Origin: Porphyromonas sp.
GTDB taxonomy: Bacteria > Bacteroidota > Bacteroidia > Bacteroidales > Porphyromonadaceae
DNA length: 52,695 nt
Direction of reading: 5' to 3'
NCBI GenBank assembly: GCA_030532365.1
Contig: JAUNLH010000009.1
Coordinates: 1-52,695 of the forward strand
This document shows, piece by piece, positions 7,537-15,956 of the stretch. How positions within the stretch are numbered: the stretch's first letter is position 1; each line of letters opens with the position of its first letter. The translations under genes were made by a program, and so were the position numbers. The notes beneath the pieces were generated by a model that was not told the DNA's origin, searched no databases, and was given only the letters and a program-made list of their open reading frames with translations.

Positions 7537-8898
7537 CTACTCCATTAGCTTCGGATTGGCATCGCGAGCACTCTTAGGTATCTGAAGGACGTAGCGAGGA
7601 TCGTTTTCCTTAAGGTTGTATACCTCACCCTCCACGGTCTTGGTAAGTGCTGGCTGAGAGGTGCGCTTGTAGTCGTACCACTCATGCCCCTCTACGGCTA
7701 GCTCCTTGAGCCGCTCCTGTAGGATCCACTCTACAAGAGCCTGACCCGAAAGGGCTTGCCACTGCGACTCTGCTGCAGCAAAATGCTCCGGAGTGTAGCG
7801 CTTAGCTAGTAGGGAGCTCATGTAGCTCTTTGCCTGCTGGTCCTGACCTAGTCGCGCTGCGGCTTCGGCAGCGTTGAGGAATACCTCGGCACGCCGTACC
7901 GTGCTTCGTGTATCTCGACTCGTTAGCTTTACGCTGACAGTGAAAAACTCACCCGTCATCCAGTCCATATTCTCCTCAAAGAACTTGCTCTTGCGAAGGT
8001 CACCCTCAGCAAATGTGTCGAGGAATGTCGGCTGGATAGAGGCGAACTCTCGGATGTTAAGGCCTACCACCTCCTCGAGAGCCCACACGTTTTCGGCAGA
8101 AGAGTAGTGCGTAGGCATGAGAGCTTCGCTGTCGTTGAAATCCTCTAAGAACTCACTGATGGCTAAAGCCTTCTTGGCATACTCCAGTGACTTATTCCAA
8201 TCGCCCTTGTAAAGGTATATGCGCGAAGCAAGCCCGTAGAGCGCCTCCTTGGAGCCCTTGTACTTATCTTCGGACTTCTCCCAGGTGGTCACAGTCATCA
8301 TCTCCTCTGCCTTGGCTAGGTCGCTCTCGATCTGGTCGTAGATCTCTCCCAGTGTATTGCGTGGGAGTACCTGCTCGGTATCTACGATGAGGATGATCGG
8401 TACGACCTTGGTGTCACGCTGATTTTCAGCATACTTCGGACCGTACATATTGGCAAGCTCGAAGTAGGCATAAGCCCGAAGGAGGTAAGACTCTGCGATG
8501 ATCTGCGGTAGAGGGTAGCCATTGCTCTCCTCGGCATTAGGTGCCTCGGCGATGATATCATTTACATAAAAGATGGTCTGGTAAAATGATATGTATGGGT
8601 ACTCCTCAGTGCGATCGTCGGCATCAGAGGTATCTGTCCATGTATAGATGTTTTTGTACATAGGGAAGCTCGAGAGACCCCAAGGATCGATGATAGGATC
8701 GACCTGGACTCCTCTCATAGTGAGGAGCTCCTTATGTCGCGGAAAGATGCTGTAGGCACTATTGAGCAGTGCGTTGTACTCTTCGCTCTTGGTGGGGATC
8801 ACCTCGCCTACTGGGATAATGTCTAGATACTTATCGCAGCTTGTGGCTGAGCCTAAGAAGAGGACAAGAAGTAATATCTTATATATTCTATTTTTCAT
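7537..8898 (-). CDS. SusD/RagB-family surface lipoprotein
   Basis: The lid lipoprotein of a SusCD outer-membrane importer, which captures substrate at the cell surface. It starts with a lipoprotein signal peptide whose lipobox SATSC puts the lipidated Cys at residue 21, followed by DKYLDIIP, the usual SusD mature N-terminus. The middle holds helical TPR-like segments (ESYLLRAYAYFELANMYG) typical of the SusD-like N-terminal domain. The C-terminal domain shows VRRAEVFLNAAEAAARLGQ. At 453 residues it is shorter than many SusD proteins (500 or more). It is the last gene of a three-gene operon, 21 bp after susC. With a metalloprotease rather than glycosidases as partner, a peptide substrate, as for P. 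gingivalis RagB, is the best guess. Confidence 0.92.
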   Translation of the reverse strand: MKNRIYKILLLVLFLGSATSCDKYLDIIPVGEVIPTKSEEYNALLNSAYSIFPRHKELLTMRGVQVDPIIDPWGLSSFPMYKNIYTWTDTSDADDRTEEYPYISFYQTIFYVNDIIAEAPNAEESNGYPLPQIIAESYLLRAYAYFELANMYGPKYAENQRDTKVVPIILIVDTEQVLPRNTLGEIYDQIESDLAKAEEMMTVTTWEKSEDKYKGSKEALYGLASRIYLYKGDWNKSLEYAKKALAISEFLEDFNDSEALMPTHYSSAENVWALEEVVGLNIREFASIQPTFLDTFAEGDLRKSKFFEENMDWMTGEFFTVSVKLTSRDTRSTVRRAEVFLNAAEAAARLGQDQQAKSYMSSLLAKRYTPEHFAAAESQWQALSGQALVEWILQERLKELAVEGHEWYDYKRTSQPALTKTVEGEVYNLKENDPRYVLQIPKSARDANPKLME

Positions 8899-8919
8899 AT
8901 CTCTGTATTCCTTTCTTGC

Positions 8920-11900
8920 TTAGAATGACATGTTAACTCCAAAGGAGACAGTACGTGCCACCGGCTGAGCGTATATATTACCGTAGCTCTCTGGATCAAA
9001 GTAGCCGCTGTAGTCTGTGCTGATAACAAAGGGGTTGCGAGCCTCAACGCTAAAGCGGATGCGATCGAACCAATCTGCCCTCACATCGCCACCTCGGATC
9101 GTATAGCCTAGGCGGATACTACTGATGCGCAGGTAGCTGAGCTTCTTGCTCCAGATGTCGTAGCTGGAGTAAGAGTTGGCTGGATCATAGCCGTTTAGCC
9201 ACTCGTAGGTGAACTTCTCTAGCTCTGTCAGGTCGTTGCCACCTAGAATCTTTGGATAGATGCCAGATGTGTTGTCTGGTGACCATATATCGTAGATCTC
9301 AGAGGTATAGTTGATGCCCGGATCTACCTTTGTGGGATGGTAGAAGGGACGGCGTACGACCATCTTGTCGATGAAGAAGTTGGAGTAGATGCCGAGATCC
9401 CAGTTCTTGTACTTTAGAGTGCTGCTGATACCTCCGGTGAGCTTTGGATCACGATCGCCTGCGTACTCGAAGAGATCGCGATACTCAGCCTCAGAGAGCT
9501 CAGAGTTGACATCGCCAAAGACTCCCTCGGTAAGACCATAGAACTCCTTGATGTTCTTTATCGTTCCGTCCTTGCCCTTGAAGGTCATCAGACCGTTTTC
9601 ATCGAGTCCGGCAGTAGGAATCACGAAGATCGCATTGATCGGATAGCCCTCAAGAGATGGGGTGTAGTCGGTGTCTCGAGTGTTGTACTGTAGTACTTTG
9701 CTCTTGTTTCGTGAGATGTTGAAGCTAGTTGACCAGTACCAATCATTTGTCTGAATATTGATTGTGGAGAGCGATAGCTCCCAACCTCTATTCTCTACCT
9801 CTCCCCAGTTGAGGCTCACGAAGTCGAAGCCATTCTCTCTTGGGATGCTCTTCATGCTGATGAGGTCGCTACTATTTCTGTAGTAGTAGTCGAAGGTGGT
9901 CGAGATCCGACCTTCCAACAACGATAGATCTACACCCAGGTTGGTGGTCGTGGTCTTCTCCCATCTCAGGTTTTGATTGGGCGGAGATAAGACAGTGATG
10001 ATAGGCACGTGCTGGTTGGTAAAGAACGATTTTGTGCCCCAGACACCCTTAACAAAGGGTGAAGTATTCTTATCCACGTTGCCCTGGATACCGTATGATG
10101 CACGTACCTTAAGGTCATATATCCACTTGATAGGTTTCATGAATGACTCTCTGCTGACGTTCCATGCACCAGAGACACTCCAGAGTGGCAGATACTTGTA
10201 CTTTGGGTCGACGCCAAAGAGGTTGGAACCATCGTAGCGCAAACTTGCAAATAGCGTGTATCGATGATCGTAGGTATACGACGCCGTAGAGAAGAAGGAG
10301 ACGAAAGCATTTTCGTACACCGACTTGTCGTACATCCTGTACCGTGCATCGTTAATTGAACTATAGCCCTCGGGGAATACCACTGGCTTAGTCGTTAAGG
10401 TCTTAGGATCAAAGCCGAAGCCCTTACCGTGGATCCCGGTAGACTTGTTCTTCCTCAGCTCGATACCGCCCATGAGGTCTAGATCGTGCTTATCGCCGAA
10501 GACCTGGGAGTAGAAGATCTGGTTTTTCCAGTTGTATTGGAAGTAGGCTTCGTTCCAATTCTGAATGATGCCCCCCTCAGGCAAGACGGGCTTCCCTCCC
10601 GTCTTTGATCCCTCGCGATAATTCCGAGTGAAGAAGGTCTCTTGATCTGCAAACTTCTCAGTACGATTATTCTCTAACTGGAGCCCCAGTTGAGAGGTGA
10701 GGCGCAGTGACTCTAGGACGTTCCATTTAAGGTCTATGACTGATTTGAGAGACTGGTTCTTAAGTGTGTAGGCAGTGTTCTCCATCTCCTCAGCATAGTT
10801 GAAGGGGATCTGCTTGTAGTCGCTATTTGTGACGTCCGCATCATAGATATAATTGCCATCCTTGTCGTATAGCTCCCGGTAGGGGTTTACATCTCTTGTG
10901 TATCGTTGAGGGTTGGCAAAGGCACCATCGGTCAGGTATGTACTACGATTGCTCTGGTTGGCAAAGAGGCTGAGAGATGCCTGAAACTTCTTGCTGAGAT
11001 TGAAGTCAAGGTTAGTAGTCAGGTTGTAACGCCCAAAGGAAGTACCCTTTGTGGTACCTTTCTCATCGTAGTAGCCAAAGCTGGTGTAGTAGTGCATGCG
11101 CTCGCTACCTCCAGACAAACTCAGACCGTACTGCTGGTTGAGGGTTGGTGCATATATCTCTCCAAACCAGTCGGTGCCCACTAGGCGTAGGTGGTCGAGC
11201 TGGCTTGTAACCTCTGGAGATAGGGCTGTCATGCCATCTGCCTTGTATGCGTCTGTCAGCCCCGCTCCCTCTATAAGCCTCGCCACATCGCCATGCTCTG
11301 AGAGGTGATTGTGGTATGGGTTACGAAGGAGTCCCAGCTCTAGATCTACCTTTTGTGAGGCGTTAAGGAGATTGAGCTTCGAAGCTATGGGGCGGGCAGT
11401 ATGGAAGAGGTCTGCATTGAAGTTGACCCTTATTTTGCCCTCCTTTCCGCGCTTTGAAGTGATGACTATCACACCATTAGCAGCTCTAGCTCCATAGATG
11501 GCTGTGGCTGCAGCGTCCTTAAGGATGGTGATGTCCTCAATATCGGCAGGGTTGAGCCCTGCAATGGAGCTATTATGTAGCTGGTCAAGTATGTTCTGGT
11601 CCGAGATATCCTTGGGCACTTGGTCGCCATCAAGAGGGATACCATCCAATACCCAGAGTGGCTCAGACGATCCCGTGAGTGACACCGTACCACGTATCCT
11701 CACTTGGCTCTGTGCCCCTGGGGCACCTGATATAGGAGTAATCACTACGCCGGAGGCTTGTCCGATCAGCAGCTGGTCGATACTCGGCACACCTACTTGT
11801 TGTAATTCGTCGGCTTCGATAGAGGTGACAGCCGAAGTGACCTTGCGCTTCTCTATCACCTGATAGCCAGTCACCACCAGCTCATCCAAGAAGTCGGAGT

Positions 11901-12231
11901 TCTCCTTGAGCCGAACGTTGTATATCGACTGATCCGGCTTTAACTCAATGGTCTGGTCTTCAAAGCCTATATAACTAACGATCACTTTCTTTACGGACTT
12001 CGGGAGGGTGAAGAGGTAATTACCATCGTAGTCAGTCTTGACACCCTGCGGGTCGAAGTCTTTTGCAGCCGTCTGGTCCGGTGCAATGAATACTGTAGCA
12101 GCAATCGGTGGCTCACCATCTCTGGCATCCACTACTCGTCCTTTGATGGTCCTGGTACCTGTATCTTGTGCAGGCAGCGCAGCTGCGAAGAGCGATGTTA
12201 CCAGGAGCAGAAAGAATAACTTCCTTCTCAT
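8920..12231 (-). CDS. SusC/RagA-family TonB-dependent transporter
   Basis: The outer-membrane barrel of the SusCD importer, energised by TonB. The 1103-residue product has a Sec signal peptide (residues 1-21, ending in LPAQ). A carboxypeptidase-regulatory-like beta domain follows at about 27-115 (IKGRVVDARDGEPPIAATVFI). A TonB-dependent plug at about 115-255 contains VRIRGTVSLTGSSEPLWVLD and DILILKDAAATAIYGARAAN-type sequence. The rest is a 22-strand-type barrel ending in a terminal Phe (VSFGVNMSF). No STN domain is present, so there is no sign of direct anti-sigma signalling. It lies 31 bp after the protease gene and 21 bp before susD. No regulator (HTCS, ECF sigma) is adjacent. The family is certain; the substrate is inferred to be peptide. 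Confidence 0.95.
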   Translation of the reverse strand: MRRKLFFLLLVTSLFAAALPAQDTGTRTIKGRVVDARDGEPPIAATVFIAPDQTAAKDFDPQGVKTDYDGNYLFTLPKSVKKVIVSYIGFEDQTIELKPDQSIYNVRLKENSDFLDELVVTGYQVIEKRKVTSAVTSIEADELQQVGVPSIDQLLIGQASGVVITPISGAPGAQSQVRIRGTVSLTGSSEPLWVLDGIPLDGDQVPKDISDQNILDQLHNSSIAGLNPADIEDITILKDAAATAIYGARAANGVIVITSKRGKEGKIRVNFNADLFHTARPIASKLNLLNASQKVDLELGLLRNPYHNHLSEHGDVARLIEGAGLTDAYKADGMTALSPEVTSQLDHLRLVGTDWFGEIYAPTLNQQYGLSLSGGSERMHYYTSFGYYDEKGTTKGTSFGRYNLTTNLDFNLSKKFQASLSLFANQSNRSTYLTDGAFANPQRYTRDVNPYRELYDKDGNYIYDADVTNSDYKQIPFNYAEEMENTAYTLKNQSLKSVIDLKWNVLESLRLTSQLGLQLENNRTEKFADQETFFTRNYREGSKTGGKPVLPEGGIIQNWNEAYFQYNWKNQIFYSQVFGDKHDLDLMGGIELRKNKSTGIHGKGFGFDPKTLTTKPVVFPEGYSSINDARYRMYDKSVYENAFVSFFSTASYTYDHRYTLFASLRYDGSNLFGVDPKYKYLPLWSVSGAWNVSRESFMKPIKWIYDLKVRASYGIQGNVDKNTSPFVKGVWGTKSFFTNQHVPIITVLSPPNQNLRWEKTTTTNLGVDLSLLEGRISTTFDYYYRNSSDLISMKSIPRENGFDFVSLNWGEVENRGWELSLSTINIQTNDWYWSTSFNISRNKSKVLQYNTRDTDYTPSLEGYPINAIFVIPTAGLDENGLMTFKGKDGTIKNIKEFYGLTEGVFGDVNSELSEAEYRDLFEYAGDRDPKLTGGISSTLKYKNWDLGIYSNFFIDKMVVRRPFYHPTKVDPGINYTSEIYDIWSPDNTSGIYPKILGGNDLTELEKFTYEWLNGYDPANSYSSYDIWSKKLSYLRISSIRLGYTIRGGDVRADWFDRIRFSVEARNPFVISTDYSGYFDPESYGNIYAQPVARTVSFGVNMSF

Positions 12232-12262
12232 TTTTTTATGTGTCTAATGTTATAAAAATAAA

Positions 12263-14830
12263 TCATTCACTTTGGAGGGCATGGTCTATCCTCAGGATCA
12301 TGTCTTGGTAGTGTCCACGAAGCTCAGGAGTGGGGGAGTTGCGTCTCCTCTCCAGTGTGGTACGGATGCGTAGCAAGAGCTCTCTCTTGACTGAGATCGC
12401 ATCGGAGATACGATCTGAGAGGGAGCCATGAAACTCAATGTTTCGCACTGAGGCTGTTGTCCGCTCGTAGTCTATTAGGTCATCCGATAGGTGCAGGCTG
12501 CTGCCCTTCTTTGATGCTTTCTCTGCTGAGACGCTTTGTATGAGCGCATCCACGAGTCCCTTCTGTACAAAGCGCTCCTCTACAGTCAGCCTCTGACCTC
12601 TCTCTGTCTTCGAGAAGACTGCCTTATATAGCATATCAGTTAGTTCGGTGGGTTTGAAAGCGTTATCGCCATTGAGGTACTCATTCTCACTCATGCGGAT
12701 GAGACGTGAATTGTCCAGCAGGTCCCAGAAGATGTAGCTCTGGGCATTCTTTAAGAGTAGCGTTGGGGCTTGCTCTATGTAGCCCATTGGGCTGCTCTTG
12801 AGAGGAAATGTGTACTTCAATAGGTCGTTAGCAAAGAGCCACTCTACATCTCTGATCGTCTCACGGATCAGGAACTCTGCAGCTCGCTTTTGTTGCTCAC
12901 GGGGTACAAAGTTATATGCACCACCACCTGAGTCACGTGTCACATAGTTGATCTCGATACCTCCGATGAGAGCAAGTGGGTGGTAGACTAGGGTATTCCA
13001 GTGTCCGATCAGTGCATTGTATAGGATACCCACCTCTTTATAGTCTTGATCTGGTTTGCCATTGTCAGTTATCTCTAGTAGCTGTGGCATTAGACGCTTG
13101 AGGTTCTTGATACCAAGTGTCGATGCGGTCACCGGGTCGTCCGAGAGGTCTTCTGTCTGCGCTCTCGGATCAATGGCAGCACGGGGGTCTTGTGCCTCAC
13201 TGTATCTGTAGAGTTTCCCTGTGTGCTGGCTTAGTAGCTGGTGTAAATGAGGTAGTTCACTCTCTCCACCTACGTCTCCATACCATCTATAGCCATACTG
13301 GATGGCGAGCATGTCGTATGGTCCTATCTGAGGTGAGAAGTGTGTGACTCCATCCTCGGGCTGGGCTACGTAGTTAAATCGTGCGTAGTCCATAATAGAG
13401 GGCGAAGTCCCATGTTTGGAGGTAAACTCAGGATCACGTAGCTGATCGATGGAGTAGGCATTGGATGCTATCATATTGTGGCGCAGGCCAAGCGAGTGCC
13501 CCACCTCGTGGCAAGCGACAAATCGCATCGCATCACCTACGATATCATCAGGTAGTTGGAGTGTAGCCGCATCGGGGTTTTGAGCTCCTGTCTGAAGTAT
13601 CACCCAGTTTTTTAGCACCGTAAGGACGTTGTGCCACCATATAATATCTGCTTGGAATATCTCTCCGCTCCGAGGGTCGTATACCGATGGACCCATTGCA
13701 TTTTTTTGCTCCGATGCCACGTAGGTGAGAGAGGAGTAAGTGAGGTCATCGCGATTGATCTCCGAGGTGATCTCCTTTGCTATGATGGCATTTCTAAATC
13801 CTGCCTTCTCAAAGGCAACGTTCCAGTCTTCTACTCCTTTCTTTATAAAGGGTCTCCACTTTGCAGGCGTAGAGGCGTCTATGTAAAATACGATTGGCTT
13901 GATCGGCTCCACTAGCTCTCCCCGCTTGTATGCTTCTCGGTCGCTCGGCTCTAGCCGCCAGCGTGTGATGATCTCACGTGTCTCGACGCCCAGCTGCTCA
14001 TCGGAGTAGAAGGTGCGTGGTACTGCGAAGTATCCTACTCTAGGAGAGAGGTATCGCGCTGCCATAGGTTGCTCTGGTAGGAGCACGATAGAGGAGGCTA
14101 CGCGGACTGTAAGGTAGGCTGTGACATCTATCTCTCTTACAGAGGTGCTGAGGTCAGAGACTACGGTGACATTATTTTCAAATGCAGTTGCTCTTACGAT
14201 CCGAGACAGCTCTTTATTGGTCGAGCTACCCATGTTGAGCATGGCGAAGAGGTTGTTGAAGGTGTCCGATGAGCCATCATAAAATTCTGTGACCTCCACT
14301 AGGATAGAGGTGGAGTCGTTGCTAAAGCCCTCTATCTTCATCTTTCCCATAAGTGATGGTATGTAGTTGTCCTCTACGGAGATGCCTATCATGGCATCTT
14401 GTGGGTAGTGGGGCTTGGGCTTGATATCAAGTATCAGGAGGTGTTTGTTATCGTTAGAGAGCTCGAAGCTCATTAGGGAGTTCTCATAGTTCATACCCCC
14501 ATTGATCCCTGCCTCGTTGAGCTCTGCCGGCACTTGCAGTATGCGGTTCACGATAAGTAGGTCTCTACCTAGGTATTCTTTTGTGATATCAAAGTAGTAC
14601 TTCCCCTCCTTCTCATAAATATCGATGAAGTGACCGTTGTCTTGCTTTTGGTCTGATACTATTTTTTCATACTCTGTACGAGTATCTTTTACTTCTTCAT
14701 CCTTAGCGCGCTTGCCAATACGTAGGACAGAGCATGAAGTCACCATGCTTATCATCATGATAGCTGTACTCCATGTGAATAGTCTCCGGGCTAATGATCT
14801 AGTACATGTCATAAATGTCTTTTCTTTCAT
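12263..14830 (-). CDS. Zinc-dependent metalloprotease lipoprotein (DUF5117/DUF4953 family)
   Basis: An 855-residue predicted surface or periplasmic protease of the metzincin type. The N-terminus carries a membrane-spanning signal with lipobox MVTSC, so it is probably a lipoprotein. The order recalled for the family is a short DUF5118 stretch, DUF5117 (about residues 90-290) and the catalytic DUF4953 region. The zinc site HEVGHSLGLRH spans 441-451 and matches HExxHxxGxxH; a Met-turn (SIMDYARF, Met480) follows at the expected distance. It is the first gene of the operon, 31 bp ahead of susC, so protease, transporter and lipoprotein are probably co-expressed to cut and import protein. A second Met at residue 7 is an alternative start. 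Confidence is high for the family; the substrate is unknown. Confidence 0.9.
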   Translation of the reverse strand: MKEKTFMTCTRSLARRLFTWSTAIMMISMVTSCSVLRIGKRAKDEEVKDTRTEYEKIVSDQKQDNGHFIDIYEKEGKYYFDITKEYLGRDLLIVNRILQVPAELNEAGINGGMNYENSLMSFELSNDNKHLLILDIKPKPHYPQDAMIGISVEDNYIPSLMGKMKIEGFSNDSTSILVEVTEFYDGSSDTFNNLFAMLNMGSSTNKELSRIVRATAFENNVTVVSDLSTSVREIDVTAYLTVRVASSIVLLPEQPMAARYLSPRVGYFAVPRTFYSDEQLGVETREIITRWRLEPSDREAYKRGELVEPIKPIVFYIDASTPAKWRPFIKKGVEDWNVAFEKAGFRNAIIAKEITSEINRDDLTYSSLTYVASEQKNAMGPSVYDPRSGEIFQADIIWWHNVLTVLKNWVILQTGAQNPDAATLQLPDDIVGDAMRFVACHEVGHSLGLRHNMIASNAYSIDQLRDPEFTSKHGTSPSIMDYARFNYVAQPEDGVTHFSPQIGPYDMLAIQYGYRWYGDVGGESELPHLHQLLSQHTGKLYRYSEAQDPRAAIDPRAQTEDLSDDPVTASTLGIKNLKRLMPQLLEITDNGKPDQDYKEVGILYNALIGHWNTLVYHPLALIGGIEINYVTRDSGGGAYNFVPREQQKRAAEFLIRETIRDVEWLFANDLLKYTFPLKSSPMGYIEQAPTLLLKNAQSYIFWDLLDNSRLIRMSENEYLNGDNAFKPTELTDMLYKAVFSKTERGQRLTVEERFVQKGLVDALIQSVSAEKASKKGSSLHLSDDLIDYERTTASVRNIEFHGSLSDRISDAISVKRELLLRIRTTLERRRNSPTPELRGHYQDMILRIDHALQSE

Positions 14831-14853
14831 TCTAATTTAGTGTGTACGGAGTA

Positions 14854-14861
14854 CAAATATA
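14854..14861 (-). promoter_or_regulatory. -7 box of the protease-susC-susD operon
   Basis: CAAATATA on plus reads TATATTTG on minus, an exact TAnnTTTG match. It lies 24 bp upstream of the protease ATG, giving a leader of about 20 nt. No clear -33 TTTG was found at the usual distance, so the support rests on the -7 box and its position. Confidence 0.5.
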
Positions 14862-15120
14862 GTATATTTTTAATACTTATTTGTCTCTCTTCTAAAGATT
14901 TGTTTAAGTTTGTATATTTATCAATAAATTATTACTTTTCGTTGCCCTTGGATTGTAGCTTAGATGTCTTTAGTGTAGGCATTAGGTAGGCTGTTAAGGG
15001 TAAAATGTGTTATCCTAATGCTGAGTATGATATATTATGAGTTGGTGCTACCTTGCGGTTGGATATTTGCCTTTAATGGTTCTCTTTTTATGCTGAGTCT
15101 AAGGTGGCTTTTAACTGACC

Positions 15121-15245
15121 TCCGAACTTAGATTTTCTAAGTTCCCAACTTAGATGCATCGAAGTTCGGAACTTCGACAACTCTAAGTTCCCAACTCCGA
15201 TTTATTTAAGTTCCCAACTCCGTTTGGTTGAAGTTCGGATCTTAG
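15121..15245 (-). repeat. 23-bp dyad repeat array 2
   Basis: The longest array: the half-unit CCGAACTTAGA, then CTAAGTTCCCAACTTAGA, TCGAAGTTCGGAACTTCGA, TCTAAGTTCCCAACTCCGA, TTAAGTTCCCAACTCCG, and a closing half-unit TTGAAGTTCGGATCTTAG. The spacers are tttt, tgca, caac, tttat and ttgg. The left end folds into a hairpin with 9-bp arms GAACTTAGA/TCTAAGTTC around 3 nt. Read on minus it matches arrays 3 and 4 unit for unit, with one extra unit, and the flank GACCTCCGAACTTA is shared with array 3. It lies between divergent genes, clear of both promoters. Confidence 0.9.
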
Positions 15246-15363
15246 TGATCTGCCTGTGCAGGGCTCTGTACGGTCTGCCTTAGGCTTTGTAACTCACTGA
15301 TATAAGGCTTCTATGATTTGTAGCTGTGCTGGCTATGCAGGTGAATTGGTAGATCGGGCTTTT

Positions 15364-15393
15364 TTTGGTACATTGTGCCTACTTTAATATTTG
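15364..15393 (+). promoter_or_regulatory. Predicted promoter of the START-like gene
   Basis: TTTG at 15364-15367, then 17 bp, then TAATATTTG at 15385-15393, a -7 box with one extra base compared with TAnnTTTG. The ATG follows 17 bp later. Confidence 0.45.
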
Positions 15394-15409
15394 AGGGGAG
15401 CCAAGGTAT

Positions 15410-15829
15410 ATGGCAGAGAAGAAAAAACAGAAGAAGGTAGCACCCATCAATCCTGGCTTGGTACATGAGTACCTATTTGATCGTGCATCTGTACGTAGTA
15501 TCTGGAATGAGATCTCAACCTCTAGAGGACTAACTGAGTGGTTTGCTGAGAAGGTTGATATTTACGGAGATGACATACACATTTACTGGGATCTGAAGGG
15601 TGATGATCGGAGTGGCAAGATTGTCGAGTTTGAGGCACCTTTTAAGATCAAGTGGGTGTGGGACGATGACTTGGATAGCTTCGTCAGTATGGAGATCGTA
15701 GAGACTGAGCTGTCGAGGACAGTGTCGCTCCTTGTAGAGGACCACGACCTGAATATGGAGCGTGAGACACTCGATTATATTTGGGAAAACCATATAGAGA
15801 AGTTGATGGCGAGCTTGGGGCTTCAGTGA
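15410..15829 (+). CDS. START-like domain protein (Bacteroidetes type)
   Basis: A 139-residue cytoplasmic protein with a lysine-rich start (MAEKKKQKK) and a single START/AHSA1-like fold. The stretch VHEYLFDRASVRSIWNEIST resembles the opening strand and helix, and GLTEWFAEKV is the conserved 'W-F' helix of SRPBCC proteins. Alternating strands (GDDIHIYWDLKG, GKIVEFEAPFKIKWVW) form the curved sheet, and the last helix is LDYIWENHIEKLMASL. START-like proteins bind hydrophobic ligands in a central cavity, but the ligand here is unknown. The gene is widely conserved as a single copy in Bacteroidetes as far as I recall. It lies 128 bp ahead of pheT, which has its own -7 box. Confidence 0.75.
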   Translation: MAEKKKQKKVAPINPGLVHEYLFDRASVRSIWNEISTSRGLTEWFAEKVDIYGDDIHIYWDLKGDDRSGKIVEFEAPFKIKWVWDDDLDSFVSMEIVETELSRTVSLLVEDHDLNMERETLDYIWENHIEKLMASLGLQ

Positions 15830-15843
15830 CGCCACATTTTTAG

Positions 15844-15851
15844 TACCTTTG
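15844..15851 (+). promoter_or_regulatory. -7 box upstream of pheT
   Basis: TACCTTTG is an exact TAnnTTTG match 15 bp after the preceding stop codon, predicting a leader of about 100 nt for pheT. The nearest TTG upstream (15815-15817) is 26 bp away, longer than ideal. Confidence 0.45.
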
Positions 15852-15956
15852 TCGTCATTAACGTTGGAGATGGGGGAGGAGTTGCTTGCTATCCGTACTA
15901 GTGTAGCGGCGACTTTTTTGTGTATCGACGTAATAGAGTGATTGTAGCATAATATT

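Larger units (their letters stand above)
14831..15409. other. Divergent intergenic region, 579 bp
   Basis: The region holds the minus-strand promoter at 14854-14861, repeat array 2 (15121-15245) and the plus-strand promoter at 15364-15393. Between 14862 and 15120 the sequence is AT-rich with no convincing gene, hairpin or repeat. Confidence 0.6.
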
